Shown here: positions 6,627 through 16,660 of the stretch, in pieces
How the letters are laid out: every line of letters starts with the position of its first letter
How positions within the stretch are numbered: position 1 is the first letter of the stretch
Assembly: GCA_019359415.1 (NCBI GenBank)
Contig: JAHHHH010000057.1
Span: 1 to 49,593 of the forward strand
DNA from: Iphinoe sp. HA4291-MV1
GTDB taxonomy: Bacteria; Cyanobacteriota; Cyanobacteriia; Cyanobacteriales; Nostocaceae
Direction: 5' to 3'
DNA length: 49,593 nt
Position numbers and translations under genes: made by a program
Notes under the pieces: generated by a model
Databases searched by the model: none
What the model was told of the DNA's origin: nothing
Seen by the model: the letters and a program-made list of their open reading frames with translations, nothing else

Positions 6627-8390
6627 ATGGCTAATCGTAAACTTTATCTACATTATCTCGCTTTGTTTGGGGCGATCGCTCTTGGTGCAATTTTGCGCTT
6701 TTGGAATTTGGATCTAAAACCTCTGTGGATGGATGAGGTGATTACTGCTATTTTCAGCTTGGGCAAAAGCTACAATGATTTGCCTTTGGATGTTGTGTTA
6801 CCTCTGGAACGTGTACCAGAGATTTTTACCCTCCAACCAGGGGTGAGTTGTTCTGAAATTGCCAAGAACATTGCGAGTCAGTCTACTCATCCGCCACTGT
6901 TTTTTTGTGGGATGTACAGTTGGTTAAAGTTGTTGAGTCCTTTGGGAAGTGAGTGGGTAACGAAACTGCGATCGCCTGCTGCGTTTTTTGGTGTAGCTGA
7001 GATTATTGCAATTTACTATGTCAATCGTATTGCCTTCTTTCCATCTGCGGGGATAACCGCAGCAGCTTTTATGGCTGTTTCTCCTTTAGCTGTTTACCTT
7101 TCCCAAGAAGCAAGACATTACACATTGCCCATGCTTCTTATCACTTTAGCAGTACTAGCTTTGGTGCAAATTGTCAAAGATATTGAAAAGCGGCAAAAAG
7201 TTAGATTTTGGATTTTGCTGGGATGGGTAATCATTAACAGTATCGGTCTTTATATTCATTACTTTTGTATTCTCGCCTTCATTGCCCAAACTGCTACGCT
7301 ACTGTTATTGATATGCAGGCGTTGGGCAAACATCCTGAACAAAAGCCAAATTTGGCTAGCACTCATTCTATCTGTGAGTGTTGTTGCAATTAGCTTCTTA
7401 CCTTGGTTACCAGTTATCTTTCATGACTATAACCGTTCTGAAACCACCTGGCTGGAATCTCCGCAAAATATTTCCCCAGTCTATCAAACTCTTATTAGCT
7501 GGCTGCTCATGGTGATTTCTCTTCCTGTAGAAAATCAGCCTTTTGCAATTGCAGTCATATCTGGGTTGTTGATGCTTTTGTTTGGTATTTGGGTGGGTTG
7601 GCAAGTTTTTAAAGGTTTAAGGCAGCTATGGCATTCAAAATCAACACATCTAGCTACACTCACTCTCTTAAGTTTCTCTATTTGCGTCTTATTAGAATTT
7701 TTTGCTATAGCCTATTTACTAGACAAAGATATTACTGCTGTTCCCCGTTATCACTTTGTCTATTATCCTAGTTTTTGTGCTCTAATCGCTGCAAGTTTTT
7801 CTCAAACTAAGAAAAAAGAAGAAAGAAAAAAGAAGAAAGAGTTCAATCTTCATTCTTTATTTTTCATTCTTTTCCTTGTCGGTATTCTCAGTTGTATTTT
7901 TATTGTTTCCAATTTGGTGTTTCAAAAACCATTTGAGCCTGAGCAAGTCGCGCAAAATATGAATCAAAACCCTTCTATTCCTCTTTTAATGGTAGTAGGA
8001 TATAGAGATTATCAAGATGTAGCACTAGGGTTAAGTTTCGCTTTAGCACTGGAACCACTTAAGGAAGTAAAAGAGGACAAGGGGACAATGCCCAATGCCC
8101 AATGCCCAATGCCCAATGCCCAATGCCCAATGCCCAATGCCCACTCCTCTAATATTGCTTTCTTCAAGCAATCACCAGACTTTGCTCCTGTATTGCAAAA
8201 ACTTTCTCAACTTCCTTTACCAACTACAACTCATCTTAACTTGTGGCTTGTTGGCCCAGGAAGAAAACGTCAAGACTATCCGCAGCAGATAACACTTTCC
8301 CAACAAATGACTTGCGCCATAGATTCCTTACAGCACTACCGCGTTGGTGTTCCTTATCAGCTATATCAGTGTGGCAGCAAAAAATCTTAA
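6627..8390 (+). CDS. Membrane glycosyltransferase, GT39/ArnT-like (GT-C fold)
   Basis: About 587 residues with many hydrophobic helices. The N-terminus (LGAILRFWNLDLKPLWMDEV) carries the acidic loop after TM1 typical of GT-C enzymes that use polyprenyl-phosphate sugars, and a later loop has SQEARHYTLPMLL, as in GT39/ArnT-like proteins. It probably transfers a sugar to a lipid or protein on the periplasmic side; donor and acceptor are unknown. An ATG at 6588 lies inside a dispersed inverted repeat, so ATG 6627 (MANRKLYLHY) is preferred. Near residues 488-507 a heptamer array encodes a PNAQCPM repeat peptide between the last membrane helix and the C-terminal soluble part. It is divergent from the helicase gene. 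Confidence 0.75.
   Translation: MANRKLYLHYLALFGAIALGAILRFWNLDLKPLWMDEVITAIFSLGKSYNDLPLDVVLPLERVPEIFTLQPGVSCSEIAKNIASQSTHPPLFFCGMYSWLKLLSPLGSEWVTKLRSPAAFFGVAEIIAIYYVNRIAFFPSAGITAAAFMAVSPLAVYLSQEARHYTLPMLLITLAVLALVQIVKDIEKRQKVRFWILLGWVIINSIGLYIHYFCILAFIAQTATLLLLICRRWANILNKSQIWLALILSVSVVAISFLPWLPVIFHDYNRSETTWLESPQNISPVYQTLISWLLMVISLPVENQPFAIAVISGLLMLLFGIWVGWQVFKGLRQLWHSKSTHLATLTLLSFSICVLLEFFAIAYLLDKDITAVPRYHFVYYPSFCALIAASFSQTKKKEERKKKKEFNLHSLFFILFLVGILSCIFIVSNLVFQKPFEPEQVAQNMNQNPSIPLLMVVGYRDYQDVALGLSFALALEPLKEVKEDKGTMPNAQCPMPNAQCPMPNAHSSNIAFFKQSPDFAPVLQKLSQLPLPTTTHLNLWLVGPGRKRQDYPQQITLSQQMTCAIDSLQHYRVGVPYQLYQCGSKKS
8086..8141. repeat. Eight tandem CAATGCC heptamers within the glycosyltransferase gene
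   Basis: Eight perfect 7-bp units in tandem, translated as the cyclic heptapeptide PNAQCPM because three 7-bp units make seven codons. Such STRR-type heptamers are known in filamentous cyanobacteria, mostly between genes; here the array is inside a coding frame. Confidence 0.95.
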
Positions 8391-8404
8391 CATTTTAACA
8401 GTAT

Positions 8405-9271
8405 CTAAATGTAGGTGTTGTCTACAACACCTACGCGTAAGGCGACACGCCTATACTTTTTGGCATCGTAGGGAATGCCTGTGTGCATGACTTGCGAGTT
8501 GTCCCAAAAGACAATATCGCCTGGTTGCCAAACATGAGCGTAAACTGGTGTGCGCTCCAAAACACTCTGAAACAGTTCTTGCCAAAATTGTTTTGCTTCT
8601 TCTGTTCTACTCTCCATACCAACAGGAATGGATGTATCTGAGCCAAGATATAATCCTTTGTGCCCAGTGACTTTGTGGGTTGATACGATTGGATGCATTT
8701 TCCTAGGAATATCAGACCCATCTGTTGAGAAAATCGGTGATAAATGATACATCGACATTGACTCTAATTGCTGCTGATGTTCTTGCCCAAGGTTGTGGTA
8801 CGCTTCTACCATGTCGAGAAATTCAGTCGTGTGAGGTTGTCCATCCACTCCTTCAAGAGGTATTTCCACTCCATAAAGCATCACCACATACAGAGCATTC
8901 ATATCCAGCCCTTCTGTTTTTGGCAGATGGTCTTTGTCATGATGCCATTGCCAAGCAAATTTTTCTACAATTTCCTGAGTATGTCCCTTGGGATTTCCTA
9001 AAATAGCTACACCTGAACTTTGTAAATTTGGATCGATTTCGGGATCTAAGGATTTAGATCGATGCCCAAGTGTTGAATTACCAAAAGTCTTTTTAGCAAA
9101 TTCCTTCAACTGCAAAGCAGTCAGACGTTGCTGTCTGACGACAACAACACCATGTTCCCAAAGAGATTGCTTGAACTGGTGTACCTGTTGTTCTGTAAGT
9201 TGCATGAGGTTGCAACCTTGTAGTACTTCCATGCCTAGTCTGGGATGTTGCTGCACTGTTTTGTGTTGCAT
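8405..9271 (-). CDS. TauD/TfdA family Fe(II)/2-oxoglutarate dioxygenase
   Basis: The 288-residue enzyme shows the TauD/TfdA fold: the HxD part of the iron triad in WQWHHDKDH (His110, Asp112), the distal His in HTGIPYDAKKYRRVALRVG (about His263) and the 2-oxoglutarate-binding Arg a dozen residues later. It should hydroxylate or cleave a small acidic substrate (taurine- or 2,4-D-like substrates in named members); the actual substrate is not predictable, and a role in secondary metabolism is possible. It is convergent with the glycosyltransferase gene. The ATG at 9271 has only weak upstream purines. Confidence 0.85.
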   Translation of the reverse strand: MQHKTVQQHPRLGMEVLQGCNLMQLTEQQVHQFKQSLWEHGVVVVRQQRLTALQLKEFAKKTFGNSTLGHRSKSLDPEIDPNLQSSGVAILGNPKGHTQEIVEKFAWQWHHDKDHLPKTEGLDMNALYVVMLYGVEIPLEGVDGQPHTTEFLDMVEAYHNLGQEHQQQLESMSMYHLSPIFSTDGSDIPRKMHPIVSTHKVTGHKGLYLGSDTSIPVGMESRTEEAKQFWQELFQSVLERTPVYAHVWQPGDIVFWDNSQVMHTGIPYDAKKYRRVALRVGVVDNTYI

Positions 9272-9480
9272 TCTTGAAAAAATTACTTTTTTAGGAGAAT
9301 TTATTGTAACAAGTTAAACATTTCATTATTATTTTTTGTCTAATATAGTTATTTTATTATATAATACGTTTTTTTACTGAGAAAATAGCGATAGGCAAAA
9401 CCTTTCTTGCTTGCAAACGTCCTTTTAGCGTCAAAATAATCAAAGATTCGTCTAACTTATTAATTTGACTTTTAGTTTTT

Positions 9481-10053
9481 ATGACTCATCAGAAAAGTGA
9501 TGCTAAAGAATCTCCTGCATCGTCGCGAGGATGGCAAAGTCTACGGGAAAATCTCATTTTGATTGCGATCGCCTTATGCTTGGCACTCTTGATCAGGACT
9601 TTTGTTGCTGAACCCCGCTACATCCCCTCAGATTCCATGTTACCAACCTTGTATAAAGGCGATCGCCTGGTTGTGGAAAAAATCTCCTATTTTCTTCACC
9701 CTCCACAGTTTGGCGATATTGTCGTTTTTCAGCCACCAGAGGAACTGCAACATAGAGGATATCCCAAAGACCAAGCCTTCATTAAGCGTATTATTGGCAC
9801 GCCTGGAAAGATAGTGAGCATTGCGGGTGGAAAAGTTTACATTAATGGACAGCCAATACAAGAAGACTATATAGCTGAACCACCAATTTTACCAATGGAA
9901 GGACGGAAAGTTCCTCCTGACCAATTCTTTGTTATGGGAGATAACCGCAACGATAGTAATGACTCCCGCTACTGGGGGTTTTTACCCAAAGAAAATATGA
10001 TTGGTCGGGCGGTATTTCGTTTTTGGCCTTTTAATAGGATTGGGGTTATTTAA
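9481..10053 (+). CDS. lepB: Signal peptidase I
   Basis: A 190-residue membrane-bound Ser/Lys protease that removes signal peptides from exported proteins. One N-terminal membrane segment (about 24-40) is followed by box B with the catalytic Ser52 in PSDSMLPTL, box D with the general base Lys102 in AFIKRIIGTPG, and box E GDNRNDSNDSRYWG. The length and motifs are typical for cyanobacterial type I signal peptidases. The gene is monocistronic, read away from the TauD-like gene, with about 200 bp of AT-rich leader and a hairpin immediately downstream. Confidence 0.95.
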   Translation: MTHQKSDAKESPASSRGWQSLRENLILIAIALCLALLIRTFVAEPRYIPSDSMLPTLYKGDRLVVEKISYFLHPPQFGDIVVFQPPEELQHRGYPKDQAFIKRIIGTPGKIVSIAGGKVYINGQPIQEDYIAEPPILPMEGRKVPPDQFFVMGDNRNDSNDSRYWGFLPKENMIGRAVFRFWPFNRIGVI

Positions 10054-10055
10054 TT

Positions 10056-10085
10056 GTAGAGACGTAGCATTGCTACGTCTTTACA
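10056..10085. terminator. Hairpin between convergent lepB and HhH genes
   Basis: AGACGTAGCA (10060-10069) and TGCTACGTCT (10071-10080) form a perfect 10-bp stem. It lies between two convergent genes 32 bp apart, so it may terminate both. The same 'gagacgtagcattgctacgtctc' type of palindrome is a common dispersed repeat in cyanobacteria, so it may also be just a repeat. Confidence 0.6.
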
Positions 10086-10619
10086 CTAAAACTGTAGATA
10101 GTACATGAGCTGGGCAATAGTATCACCGGGTAAGTTTAACCTCCGCTGAAAATCAGCTAAGTTAAGATAAGCTCCAGCTGATGTGCGATTTTCCACCACT
10201 GCTTGTGCGAGGGATAAATCAATCAACGGCACTTTTGCCAGAGTTTCAACTGTTGCTGTGTTAGGGTTTACTATATGGCTAGGGAGAGCTAGAGATTCAT
10301 CATCGTAATAACTGAAATTGAGAATTGGCTTGAGTGGCTCTAACCTGTGTACTGGCAAACTTAAAGCTGCGGCAATATCTTCAAGACAGTAAAACTTTAC
10401 ACCAGCGCGAGAAAGTTCTACAAGCGATCGCGCTTGGTGAATTGATAACCCAGGTAAACGCAACCAATCATCAACAGTCGCTTGATTGGCATCGATGCAG
10501 ATACCTAGTTGTGCTGCGATCGCAATTTCTTCTGGTGATTGTAGTCGATAGTAAGGGTCATTAAGTAGTTTAGAGCGTAGTTTTTGCAACTTAAGGTTTA
10601 AAGGTAGCCAATTATTCAT
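10086..10619 (-). CDS. Helix-hairpin-helix (ComEA-like) protein
   Basis: A 177-residue protein without an obvious signal peptide. Two helix-hairpin-helix units are visible: IDANQATVDDWLRLPGLS (about 42-60) and VNPNTATVETLAKVPLIDL (about 117-136), each with the N-x-A-T..L..LPGI-like pattern that in ComEA and UvrC binds the DNA backbone non-specifically. The downstream gene on the same strand is convergent (lepB); the TM2/SHOCT gene upstream is on the same strand 11 bp away, so these two may be co-transcribed. A DNA-uptake or DNA-binding role is a family-level inference. Confidence 0.8.
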   Translation of the reverse strand: MNNWLPLNLKLQKLRSKLLNDPYYRLQSPEEIAIAAQLGICIDANQATVDDWLRLPGLSIHQARSLVELSRAGVKFYCLEDIAAALSLPVHRLEPLKPILNFSYYDDESLALPSHIVNPNTATVETLAKVPLIDLSLAQAVVENRTSAGAYLNLADFQRRLNLPGDTIAQLMYYLQF

Positions 10620-10630
10620 AGCGTTGCTTA

Positions 10631-11005
10631 TTAGGAAATGTGATCTAGCAACTGGCGGCGCTTTTGCTCAAATTCATACTCAGAAATCAATCCATCTTGA
10701 CGTAAACTTTCTAACTCCCGCAAAGCTTCAGCAACTGTTCCAATTTGATTGCTGGCGTACTGAGAGTTTTTCATAGCTGATTTGCCTAAATTAAAATTAC
10801 GGTCAAAAGCTTCTTCGTCTTGAGCTAAATACCAAACTCCTTCAATAGCGCTAGCTACCTTGGGGATGGGTGTCCAGGAAAGCAACACATAAAGCAGACC
10901 CCATAGTGGCTGTCCTAAATAAAACTTATGTAATCCTGAAATGGTCAACGTACCAGAAAAAGCTAAAATTGCGGCAACGCTTCGGCTTTTTCGCTGATTA
11001 AACAT
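10631..11005 (-). CDS. TM2 domain and SHOCT domain protein
   Basis: A 124-residue protein. The N-terminal part (about 8-60) has two hydrophobic segments around GLHKFYLGQPLWGLLYVLLSW, the TM2 signature, and the C-terminal 30 residues (ALRELESLRQDGLISEYEF) are a SHOCT motif, a short helical oligomerisation element. Function is unknown; TM2 proteins are small integral membrane proteins. It precedes the HhH gene by 11 bp on the same strand, consistent with a two-gene operon. Confidence 0.85.
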   Translation of the reverse strand: MFNQRKSRSVAAILAFSGTLTISGLHKFYLGQPLWGLLYVLLSWTPIPKVASAIEGVWYLAQDEEAFDRNFNLGKSAMKNSQYASNQIGTVAEALRELESLRQDGLISEYEFEQKRRQLLDHIS

Positions 11006-11364
11006 AATTAAAGCACCATAATAAATTCAGCATTGCTGCTATCCTAGCTGAAACCCAATACCTGATTCTATTCTAATGAACTACCTCAACTCGGCTATGC
11101 CTGCGGCACGCCTAAAGCACGAATACTTGAAGTTGGGGGCTCTTTTTTGAATTTTGAACTTTGTTAGCGCAGCGGGACGCAGTCCCGGATTGAATTTTGA
11201 ATTTTCAATGCTTAAGTAGCACGAGTCAAGTGTTGAAATTGCGGTAAAAAACCGTACTCAAACCGAAACCTGTTTTCTAGATTATTCCTCTAGATTAGAA
11301 TAGAGCTAGAGGCATCAACATAAGAGAGTTACTGAGTTTCACCACTCAGTTGAGTATAGGCAAA
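11006..11364. other. Divergent intergenic region
   Basis: This holds the promoters of the divergent TM2/SHOCT and DUF1825 genes. A run of dispersed repeat fragments lies at 11095-11215 ('gctatgcctgcggcacgcc', 'gcagcgggacgcagtcccgg', 'ttgaattttgaattt'). No gene or RNA is supported. Confidence 0.5.
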
Positions 11365-11688
11365 ATGGGATTCTTTGATTCTGACATAGTTCAGCAAGAA
11401 GCCAAGCAATTGTTTGAAGACTATCAAGCACTCATAGAGCTTGGCGGTAACTACGGCAAATTTGACCGCGAGGGCAAAAAGCTGTTTATTGAGCAGATGG
11501 AAACCATGATGGATCGGTATCGGGTCTTTATGAAGCGTTTTGAGCTATCAGAAGATTTCATGGCGCAAATGACAATACAGCAACTTAAGACACAGTTAAG
11601 TCAATTTGGTGTAACTCCCCAACAAATGTTTGAGCAAATGAACTTCACCCTACAGCGGATGAAAAACGAACTGGAACAACAATCATAA
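11365..11688 (+). CDS. DUF1825 family protein
   Basis: A 107-residue, highly charged helical protein starting MGFFDSDIVQQEAKQLF and containing MDRYRVFMKRFELSEDF; this is the DUF1825 family, widespread in cyanobacteria with no assigned function. The ATG at 11365 is chosen over a TTG at 11350; AGG lies about six bases upstream. The predicted structure is almost all helix without membrane segments, so it is probably a cytosolic structural or regulatory protein. Monocistronic. Confidence 0.9.
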   Translation: MGFFDSDIVQQEAKQLFEDYQALIELGGNYGKFDREGKKLFIEQMETMMDRYRVFMKRFELSEDFMAQMTIQQLKTQLSQFGVTPQQMFEQMNFTLQRMKNELEQQS

Positions 11689-11753
11689 AACTTCGCGGTA
11701 AGTCGTGTAGAAACCCTGTCTTCATTGCCGTGAAGAAAGACGCCACGAAACTT

Positions 11754-12470
11754 TTAAATGTCGTCTGGGTTAATTCCCAGTTCCCTCAACTTGGCTGCTA
11801 GTCGTTCGCGTTGTTGTTCGGCAAGTTCGCGCCGTTGTCGTTCACTTTGAGCAACTTCTTGTTGAGTTTGATAGCGAGTACGATTTTGGTCATACCAGTA
11901 CAACACCTCGCGTTGAATTGTGCCAGATGTGTACTTAGAACGCCCAATTCCCAAGCCAATTTCTGGCATCCAATACGGTTCCCCAATCTGCAACTGGTAT
12001 TCGGTGTCTACCAACTTATACACTTCAAAAGGCTGATGTTGGTTGCGTCGCCAATACTGCGGATTATAAATTATGTAATACAATACTCCTAAATTGGCGT
12101 AGATTTTGAGCTTGCTGTCGTATTCATCGCCGGGAGTTTTGGAAACAACTTCGAGTGCTAGCTTTGGTACGATATTCTTTTCTTCCCAGAGTACGTAACT
12201 CAGACGCGAGTTTCCCCCTTTGCGTCGTTCCACTCCCAAGCTCAAAAAACCATCTGGAATGACGGGTACTAAATGGCTTACACCTGTCGTGTGGTAAATA
12301 CCCATATCTATGCCGAAAAACCAGTCATTTCGGTCTGCCCAGATAAATTCTAGGAGAAACAACAAAAAATTGGGTAAAAAATTTTGCTCTTCGTTATCCA
12401 GGGGTGTATCGTCCGAACAGGGTAGTTCAGCACTGGTTGGTAATCTTAGGTGGGGTTGAAATTTGACCAT
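11754..12470 (-). CDS. Uma2 family (DUF820) putative nuclease
   Basis: The 238-residue product has the Uma2 PD-(D/E)XK-like core: [14 protein letters not shown], then [33 protein letters not shown] with the Glu and Lys expected of the active site. The C-terminal 45 residues are a charged coiled coil ([20 protein letters not shown]). The family is expanded in cyanobacteria, and the substrate is unknown. ATG 12470 (MVKFQPHL) is chosen because the upstream ATG at 12485 lies within a heptamer array. The array occupies the normal place of the leader. Confidence 0.8.
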   Translation of the reverse strand: MVKFQPHLRLPTSAELPCSDDTPLDNEEQNFLPNFLLFLLEFIWADRNDWFFGIDMGIYHTTGVSHLVPVIPDGFLSLGVERRKGGNSRLSYVLWEEKNIVPKLALEVVSKTPGDEYDSKLKIYANLGVLYYIIYNPQYWRRNQHQPFEVYKLVDTEYQLQIGEPYWMPEIGLGIGRSKYTSGTIQREVLYWYDQNRTRYQTQQEVAQSERQRRELAEQQRERLAAKLRELGINPDDI

Positions 12471-12545
12471 ATGGGAATTGGGCAATGGGAACTGGGAACT
12501 GGGAATTGGGCAATGGGCATTGGGAATTGGGCATTGGGAACAAAA
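12471..12545. repeat. Degenerate heptamer array upstream of the Uma2 gene
   Basis: About ten 7-bp units of the forms GGGAATT, GGGCAAT, GGGAACT, GGGCATT. It abuts the Uma2 start codon and so replaces its ribosome-binding region, and lies between the PBP gene's stop (12603) and the Uma2 start. Mixed unit types suggest an older array than those at 8086 or 42325. Confidence 0.85.
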
Positions 12546-12602
12546 GAGCTGGGAACTAGGAACTGTGAATCGAGCATTGCCCCTTGCCCTTTGCCCCTTG
12601 CC

Positions 12603-14528
12603 CTAATTTGATTTGGGGCGAGAAAACTGGTAGGGTGATTTGAATTTCTCTACAGGGACATCCTTAAGTGCCTTCAACATAAAGTCGCGCCAAACGGGAG
12701 CAACCATAACACCACCCGTTGCACCGCTAGCCAAAGTTCTATTATCGTCCCGACCGACCCAAACAGCAGTTGTTAATTGAGGTACAGTCCCGACAAACCA
12801 AATATCCTTCTCAGAGGAAGTTGTTCCTGTCTTACCTGCTGCTGGGCGGTCTATTGCAGCATTTTTACCAGTACCATCATTAATGACAGAGCGCATCGTA
12901 TCAATAATTGCTGCTGACGCCCACGGGTCGAGGATTTGCAGTGGTTTGGGAGTGTTGTCAAGCAACACGTTGCCACTACTATCTGTAACGCGGACAATAA
13001 TTGTTGTTGGAGACTGCCAGCCATAGTTAGCAAAGGTAGCATAAGCACCTGCCATTTCCAATGGTGTGATACCAATAGCACCTAATGGCAGAGAAGTTAC
13101 GGGTTCCATTGGACTCAAAATACCCAAGGTGCGACAGGTTTCGACAACCTTATTCATCCCGATAGCCTTACCAACCTTAATGACGGGAACATTACGAGAT
13201 AGCTTCAACGCAGTGCGGACTGACATTGCTCCGCCATAACCACCATCGTAGTTACGCGGGTAGTACCACCCACTACCATCTCGGTAGCCGACGGGGGTAT
13301 CGTAGACCACTGTCTCTGGTCCATACTTACCACTTGCAAAGGCAGTGTAGTAAACAAACGGCTTAAAAGCAGAACCGGGTTGTCGCAAAGCTTGAGTTGC
13401 GCGGTTAAATTCGCTGGTTTTAGGATCGACACCACCCACCAGTGCTTTGACAAAATGGGTACGCGGATCAATGGCAACCAGAGCAATTTGGTTCTTAGAT
13501 AACCCTTGTCCACTTAGTATTTCATGCCAGCGTTTGACAGTACTCTCTGCCATCCGTTGGAAATTGGTATCAACTGTGGTTTGAATTCGCATTCCACCCT
13601 TGAGCAGCGCCTCACGACCAAACTTTTTCGCTATCTCGTGCGCTACGGCGTTTGTCACGTAAGGCAAGGCGCTCCCTTGGAAAGACCGGATTTTACCCAG
13701 TTTGATTGGTTGTTTCAGGGCTTTGTCATACTCTTGTTGCGTGATCCAGTTCAGTTCCTTCATCCGATTCAAAACGATTTTCTGCTGCTCTTTTGCCTTT
13801 TCCATTCTGATGAAGGGGCTATACTCTTCCGGCGCTTGGATCAAACCAGCCATCATCGCCGACTCAGCCAAGTTTAAATATTCTGCCGACTTATTAAAGT
13901 AACTGCGTGCTGCTGTTTGTACACCATAGTTGTTATGTCCCCAATAAACTTGGTTGAGGTACATTTCTAAAATTTGGTCTTTGGTAAGAATTTGCTCCAA
14001 GCGAATTGCCAGTACTGCCTCGGCTATCTTACGGGTAAAGGCACGCCTGTGAGACAAAAATAAGTTCTTCACCAACTGCATGGTGATGGTTGAACCACCC
14101 TCTCGCACGCCACCTGCTGACCAGTTGGTGACTACTGCACGTCCAACGCCTTTGGGATTAATACCGTGGTGATAGTAGAAGTCACTGTCTTCACTCGCTA
14201 ATACTGCCCGCTTGAGATCTGGAGAAATTCTATCCAAAGGTATAACTTCACGGTTGGCTTCTCCGTGGATACTTGATAACAGTTTGCCTTTGATGTCATA
14301 GATATAAGTCGTTTCTGATGGCAAGAAGCTGCGTAGTTGTCTCACATCTGGCAGATTGCGGAAACTCACCGCTAAGCCAACTAGTCCTCCCGCTACAATA
14401 GAACTTGTCAGCATCGTGACGGATAGGAGAGTACCGCCAGCTACCTGACCGACGCCTTTGAGAAACTCAAAACCCGAGGCAGCTTGCTGAGGTTGTGGCT
14501 GCTTATCTTCAAAAGTCCTGGACGACAC
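12603..14528 (-). CDS. Class A penicillin-binding protein (PBP1A-type)
   Basis: A 641-residue bifunctional peptidoglycan synthase. One N-terminal membrane segment (about 30-55) is followed by the GT51 glycosyltransferase domain with [12 protein letters not shown] (catalytic Glu), [16 protein letters not shown] and the [13 protein letters not shown] helix. The transpeptidase domain has the SxxK active site in [10 protein letters not shown], the SRN motif in LSRNVPVIK and the KTGT box. It polymerises lipid II and cross-links the wall on the periplasmic side. The C-terminus is short, without the long extensions of some PBP1 paralogues. The start overlaps no other gene; tyrS is divergent about 180 bp away. 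Confidence 0.93.
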   Translation of the reverse strand: MSSRTFEDKQPQPQQAASGFEFLKGVGQVAGGTLLSVTMLTSSIVAGGLVGLAVSFRNLPDVRQLRSFLPSETTYIYDIKGKLLSSIHGEANREVIPLDRISPDLKRAVLASEDSDFYYHHGINPKGVGRAVVTNWSAGGVREGGSTITMQLVKNLFLSHRRAFTRKIAEAVLAIRLEQILTKDQILEMYLNQVYWGHNNYGVQTAARSYFNKSAEYLNLAESAMMAGLIQAPEEYSPFIRMEKAKEQQKIVLNRMKELNWITQQEYDKALKQPIKLGKIRSFQGSALPYVTNAVAHEIAKKFGREALLKGGMRIQTTVDTNFQRMAESTVKRWHEILSGQGLSKNQIALVAIDPRTHFVKALVGGVDPKTSEFNRATQALRQPGSAFKPFVYYTAFASGKYGPETVVYDTPVGYRDGSGWYYPRNYDGGYGGAMSVRTALKLSRNVPVIKVGKAIGMNKVVETCRTLGILSPMEPVTSLPLGAIGITPLEMAGAYATFANYGWQSPTTIIVRVTDSSGNVLLDNTPKPLQILDPWASAAIIDTMRSVINDGTGKNAAIDRPAAGKTGTTSSEKDIWFVGTVPQLTTAVWVGRDDNRTLASGATGGVMVAPVWRDFMLKALKDVPVEKFKSPYQFSRPKSN

Positions 14529-14705
14529 GGTGATTTCACTTCCTCACTAGTAAATATATTAGTGTAATGTCTTGGGTGAAGCAAGGCGGTTGATTTTTTG
14601 CAATGATATTAGTTTGGCAAACCAGAGTAATACAAATTGTTAGTGACCATAACCAATCCTACTTTGATAGTGCAAAGCATAGTTAACAGTCAATCTCCTA
14701 GTAGT

Positions 14706-15875
14706 ATGACGCAGGATTCTTCTTGGCTGCGTCGTGGTATTGTTGAAATTTTCCCACAATCGACTGATTCCGACAGTGATGTTGAAAGTTTAGAAAAGCG
14801 TTTAGCAACAACTGACCGACCTTTAAGGGTCAAATTGGGAATTGACCCAACGGGTAGTGATATTCATCTCGGTCACAGCATACCAGTGCGAAAACTGCGA
14901 GCGTTTCAAGATGCTGGTCATACGGCAGTCCTCATTATTGGTGATTTTACCGCTCGCATTGGCGATCCAACAGGAAAATCTGAGGTACGTCGTCAACTTA
15001 CAGAAGAAGATGTGGCGCGAAACGCCCAAACTTACCTTGACCAAGTGCGACCTATTTTAGATTTTGATACACCAGGAAGGCTGGAGGTACGTTACAACTC
15101 ACAATGGCTTTCTAAGTTGGACTTGAGCAAAATTTTGGAGTTACTCTCCACAATGACAGTAGGACAGATGCTCGCTAAGGAGGGATTCGCTGAGCGCTAT
15201 AAAAAAGAGAATCCCATTTTCCTTCATGAGTTCCTGTACCCGCTGATGCAGGGTTATGATTCTGTCGCTGTTGAGGCAGATGTGGAATTAGGAGGGACAG
15301 ACCAAAAATTTAACATAGCTGTGGGACGGGATTTACAGCGCCATTTTGGGCAAAAACCACAGTATGGAGTGCTGCTACCAATTTTGATTGGATTGGATGG
15401 TGTACAAAAAATGTCCAAGTCTCTAAGTAATTATGTGGGTTTATCAGAACACCAAACTCAGAAGTATCAGAAGCTGCAACAAGTTCCAGACCATCTCCTA
15501 AAAGATTATTTTACATTACTTACGGATTTTCCATTGGATAAACTGCCGGAAAATCCACGCGATCGCCAAAAACTACTGGCGCAGGAAATAGTCAGACAGT
15601 ATCACGGCGAACAAGCTATTAAGGAGATTGAAGCGGGTGACGTCCCAGAATTTTCCCTCGCTGGTGTGCAGTTTCCAGCAAAGCTATCATACCTACTGAA
15701 TGTGAGTGGCTTGTGCAAAAGTAGCGGGGAAGGCAAGCGGAAAATTCAAGAAGGGGGGGTGCGCTTAGATGGCGATCGCATCACTGATATTGAAACGACT
15801 TTCGGTGACAAGAGCCAATTGCACGGGCGTGTTTTGCAGCTGGGAAAAAACAAGTTTGTGCGACTGGTACCTTGA
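14706..15875 (+). CDS. tyrS: Tyrosyl-tRNA synthetase
   Basis: A 389-residue class I synthetase that charges tRNA-Tyr. The HIGH motif is HLGH in [19 protein letters not shown] is present exactly, and the C-terminal S4 RNA-binding domain runs about 325-389 ([23 protein letters not shown]). The long spacing between HLGH and KMSKS and the S4 tail fit the TyrRZ-like branch. ATG 14706 (MTQDSSW) is preferred to a TTG at 14637, which would add 23 non-conserved residues. pyrF starts 21 bp downstream, so the two are probably co-transcribed. Confidence 0.93.
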   Translation: MTQDSSWLRRGIVEIFPQSTDSDSDVESLEKRLATTDRPLRVKLGIDPTGSDIHLGHSIPVRKLRAFQDAGHTAVLIIGDFTARIGDPTGKSEVRRQLTEEDVARNAQTYLDQVRPILDFDTPGRLEVRYNSQWLSKLDLSKILELLSTMTVGQMLAKEGFAERYKKENPIFLHEFLYPLMQGYDSVAVEADVELGGTDQKFNIAVGRDLQRHFGQKPQYGVLLPILIGLDGVQKMSKSLSNYVGLSEHQTQKYQKLQQVPDHLLKDYFTLLTDFPLDKLPENPRDRQKLLAQEIVRQYHGEQAIKEIEAGDVPEFSLAGVQFPAKLSYLLNVSGLCKSSGEGKRKIQEGGVRLDGDRITDIETTFGDKSQLHGRVLQLGKNKFVRLVP

Positions 15876-15886
15876 TGGGGGAATGA

Positions 15887-15911
15887 AAAACCGCAGATGG
15901 ACGCAGATAAA
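15887..15911. repeat. Dispersed repeat copy containing the pyrF start codon
   Basis: The sequence 'accgcagatggacgcagata' here is the same unit found at 3818-3832 and 3972-3990. Its internal ATG is the start of pyrF, so the enzyme's first five residues (MDADK) are encoded by the repeat. Confidence 0.7.
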
Positions 15912-16616
15912 AGAGTTATTGTGCCTTTGGATGTGGCGGATGACAAGAGCGCGATCGCTCTTATCGAACGGCTGGAGTCAGTCACTTTTTTCAAGGTTGG
16001 TTTGGAGTTATTTACGAGCACAGGACCAAAAATTCTGGAGGTGCTGAAGTCTCGGCAAAAACGTATCTTCTTAGATTTGAAGTTTCATGACATCCCCAAC
16101 ACTGTTGCTGGTGCTTGTCGTGCAGCTGCTCGTTATGGTGTTGATTTATTGACAATTCATTCAACGTGTGGTAGATATGCTTTGAAAGCAGCAACTGAGG
16201 CGGTACAAGTAGGAGCAGCAGATGCGGGTGTGAAACCGCCGAAGTTAATTGCTATTACGCTGTTGACGAGTCTTTCTTCCAGACAACTGGCGTTTGAGTT
16301 GAAAATTCCTCTAGAATTACCAGAATATGCTTTGGAGATGGCTCTGATGGCTCAAGAGGCGGGTTTGGATGGAGCTGTTTGCTCTCCTCAAGAAGTAGCA
16401 CAATTGCGTCAAACTTGTGGAGATGATTTTTTGCTGGTTTGTCCGGGAGTACGTCCAACTTGGGCTGAAAAAGGTGAACAGGTGCGATCGCTTTCTCCTG
16501 GACAAGCTTTGAAGGCGGGAGCGGATTATTTGGTGATTGGGCGTCCGATTACTGCTGCGGCTGATCCGGAGTTGGCGTGGAAGAGGATTTGCGAGGAGTT
16601 GGGGACTTCCAAGTAA
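15897..16616 (+). CDS. pyrF: Orotidine 5'-phosphate decarboxylase
   Basis: A 239-residue TIM-barrel enzyme that converts OMP to UMP, the last step of de novo pyrimidine synthesis. The catalytic signature is [11 protein letters not shown] (Asp and Lys of the tetrad), with PLDVAD at the N-terminus and the phosphate-binding VIGRPIT near the C-terminus. It follows tyrS by 21 bp. The start codon is inside a dispersed repeat and no Shine-Dalgarno is obvious; translation may rely on coupling to tyrS. Confidence 0.93.
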   Translation: MDADKRVIVPLDVADDKSAIALIERLESVTFFKVGLELFTSTGPKILEVLKSRQKRIFLDLKFHDIPNTVAGACRAAARYGVDLLTIHSTCGRYALKAATEAVQVGAADAGVKPPKLIAITLLTSLSSRQLAFELKIPLELPEYALEMALMAQEAGLDGAVCSPQEVAQLRQTCGDDFLLVCPGVRPTWAEKGEQVRSLSPGQALKAGADYLVIGRPITAAADPELAWKRICEELGTSK

Positions 16617-16632
16617 AAAAATGTCCAACTTG

Positions 16633-16660
16633 GTGCGTTAGGCGGAACGCCGTAACGCTA
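16633..16660. terminator. Hairpin downstream of pyrF
   Basis: GCGTTAGGCG (16635-16644) pairs with CGCCGTAACGC (16648-16658) with one bulged base. It lies 18 bp after the pyrF stop. There is no clear T run, so it may be a REP-like repeat rather than a true terminator. Confidence 0.45.
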
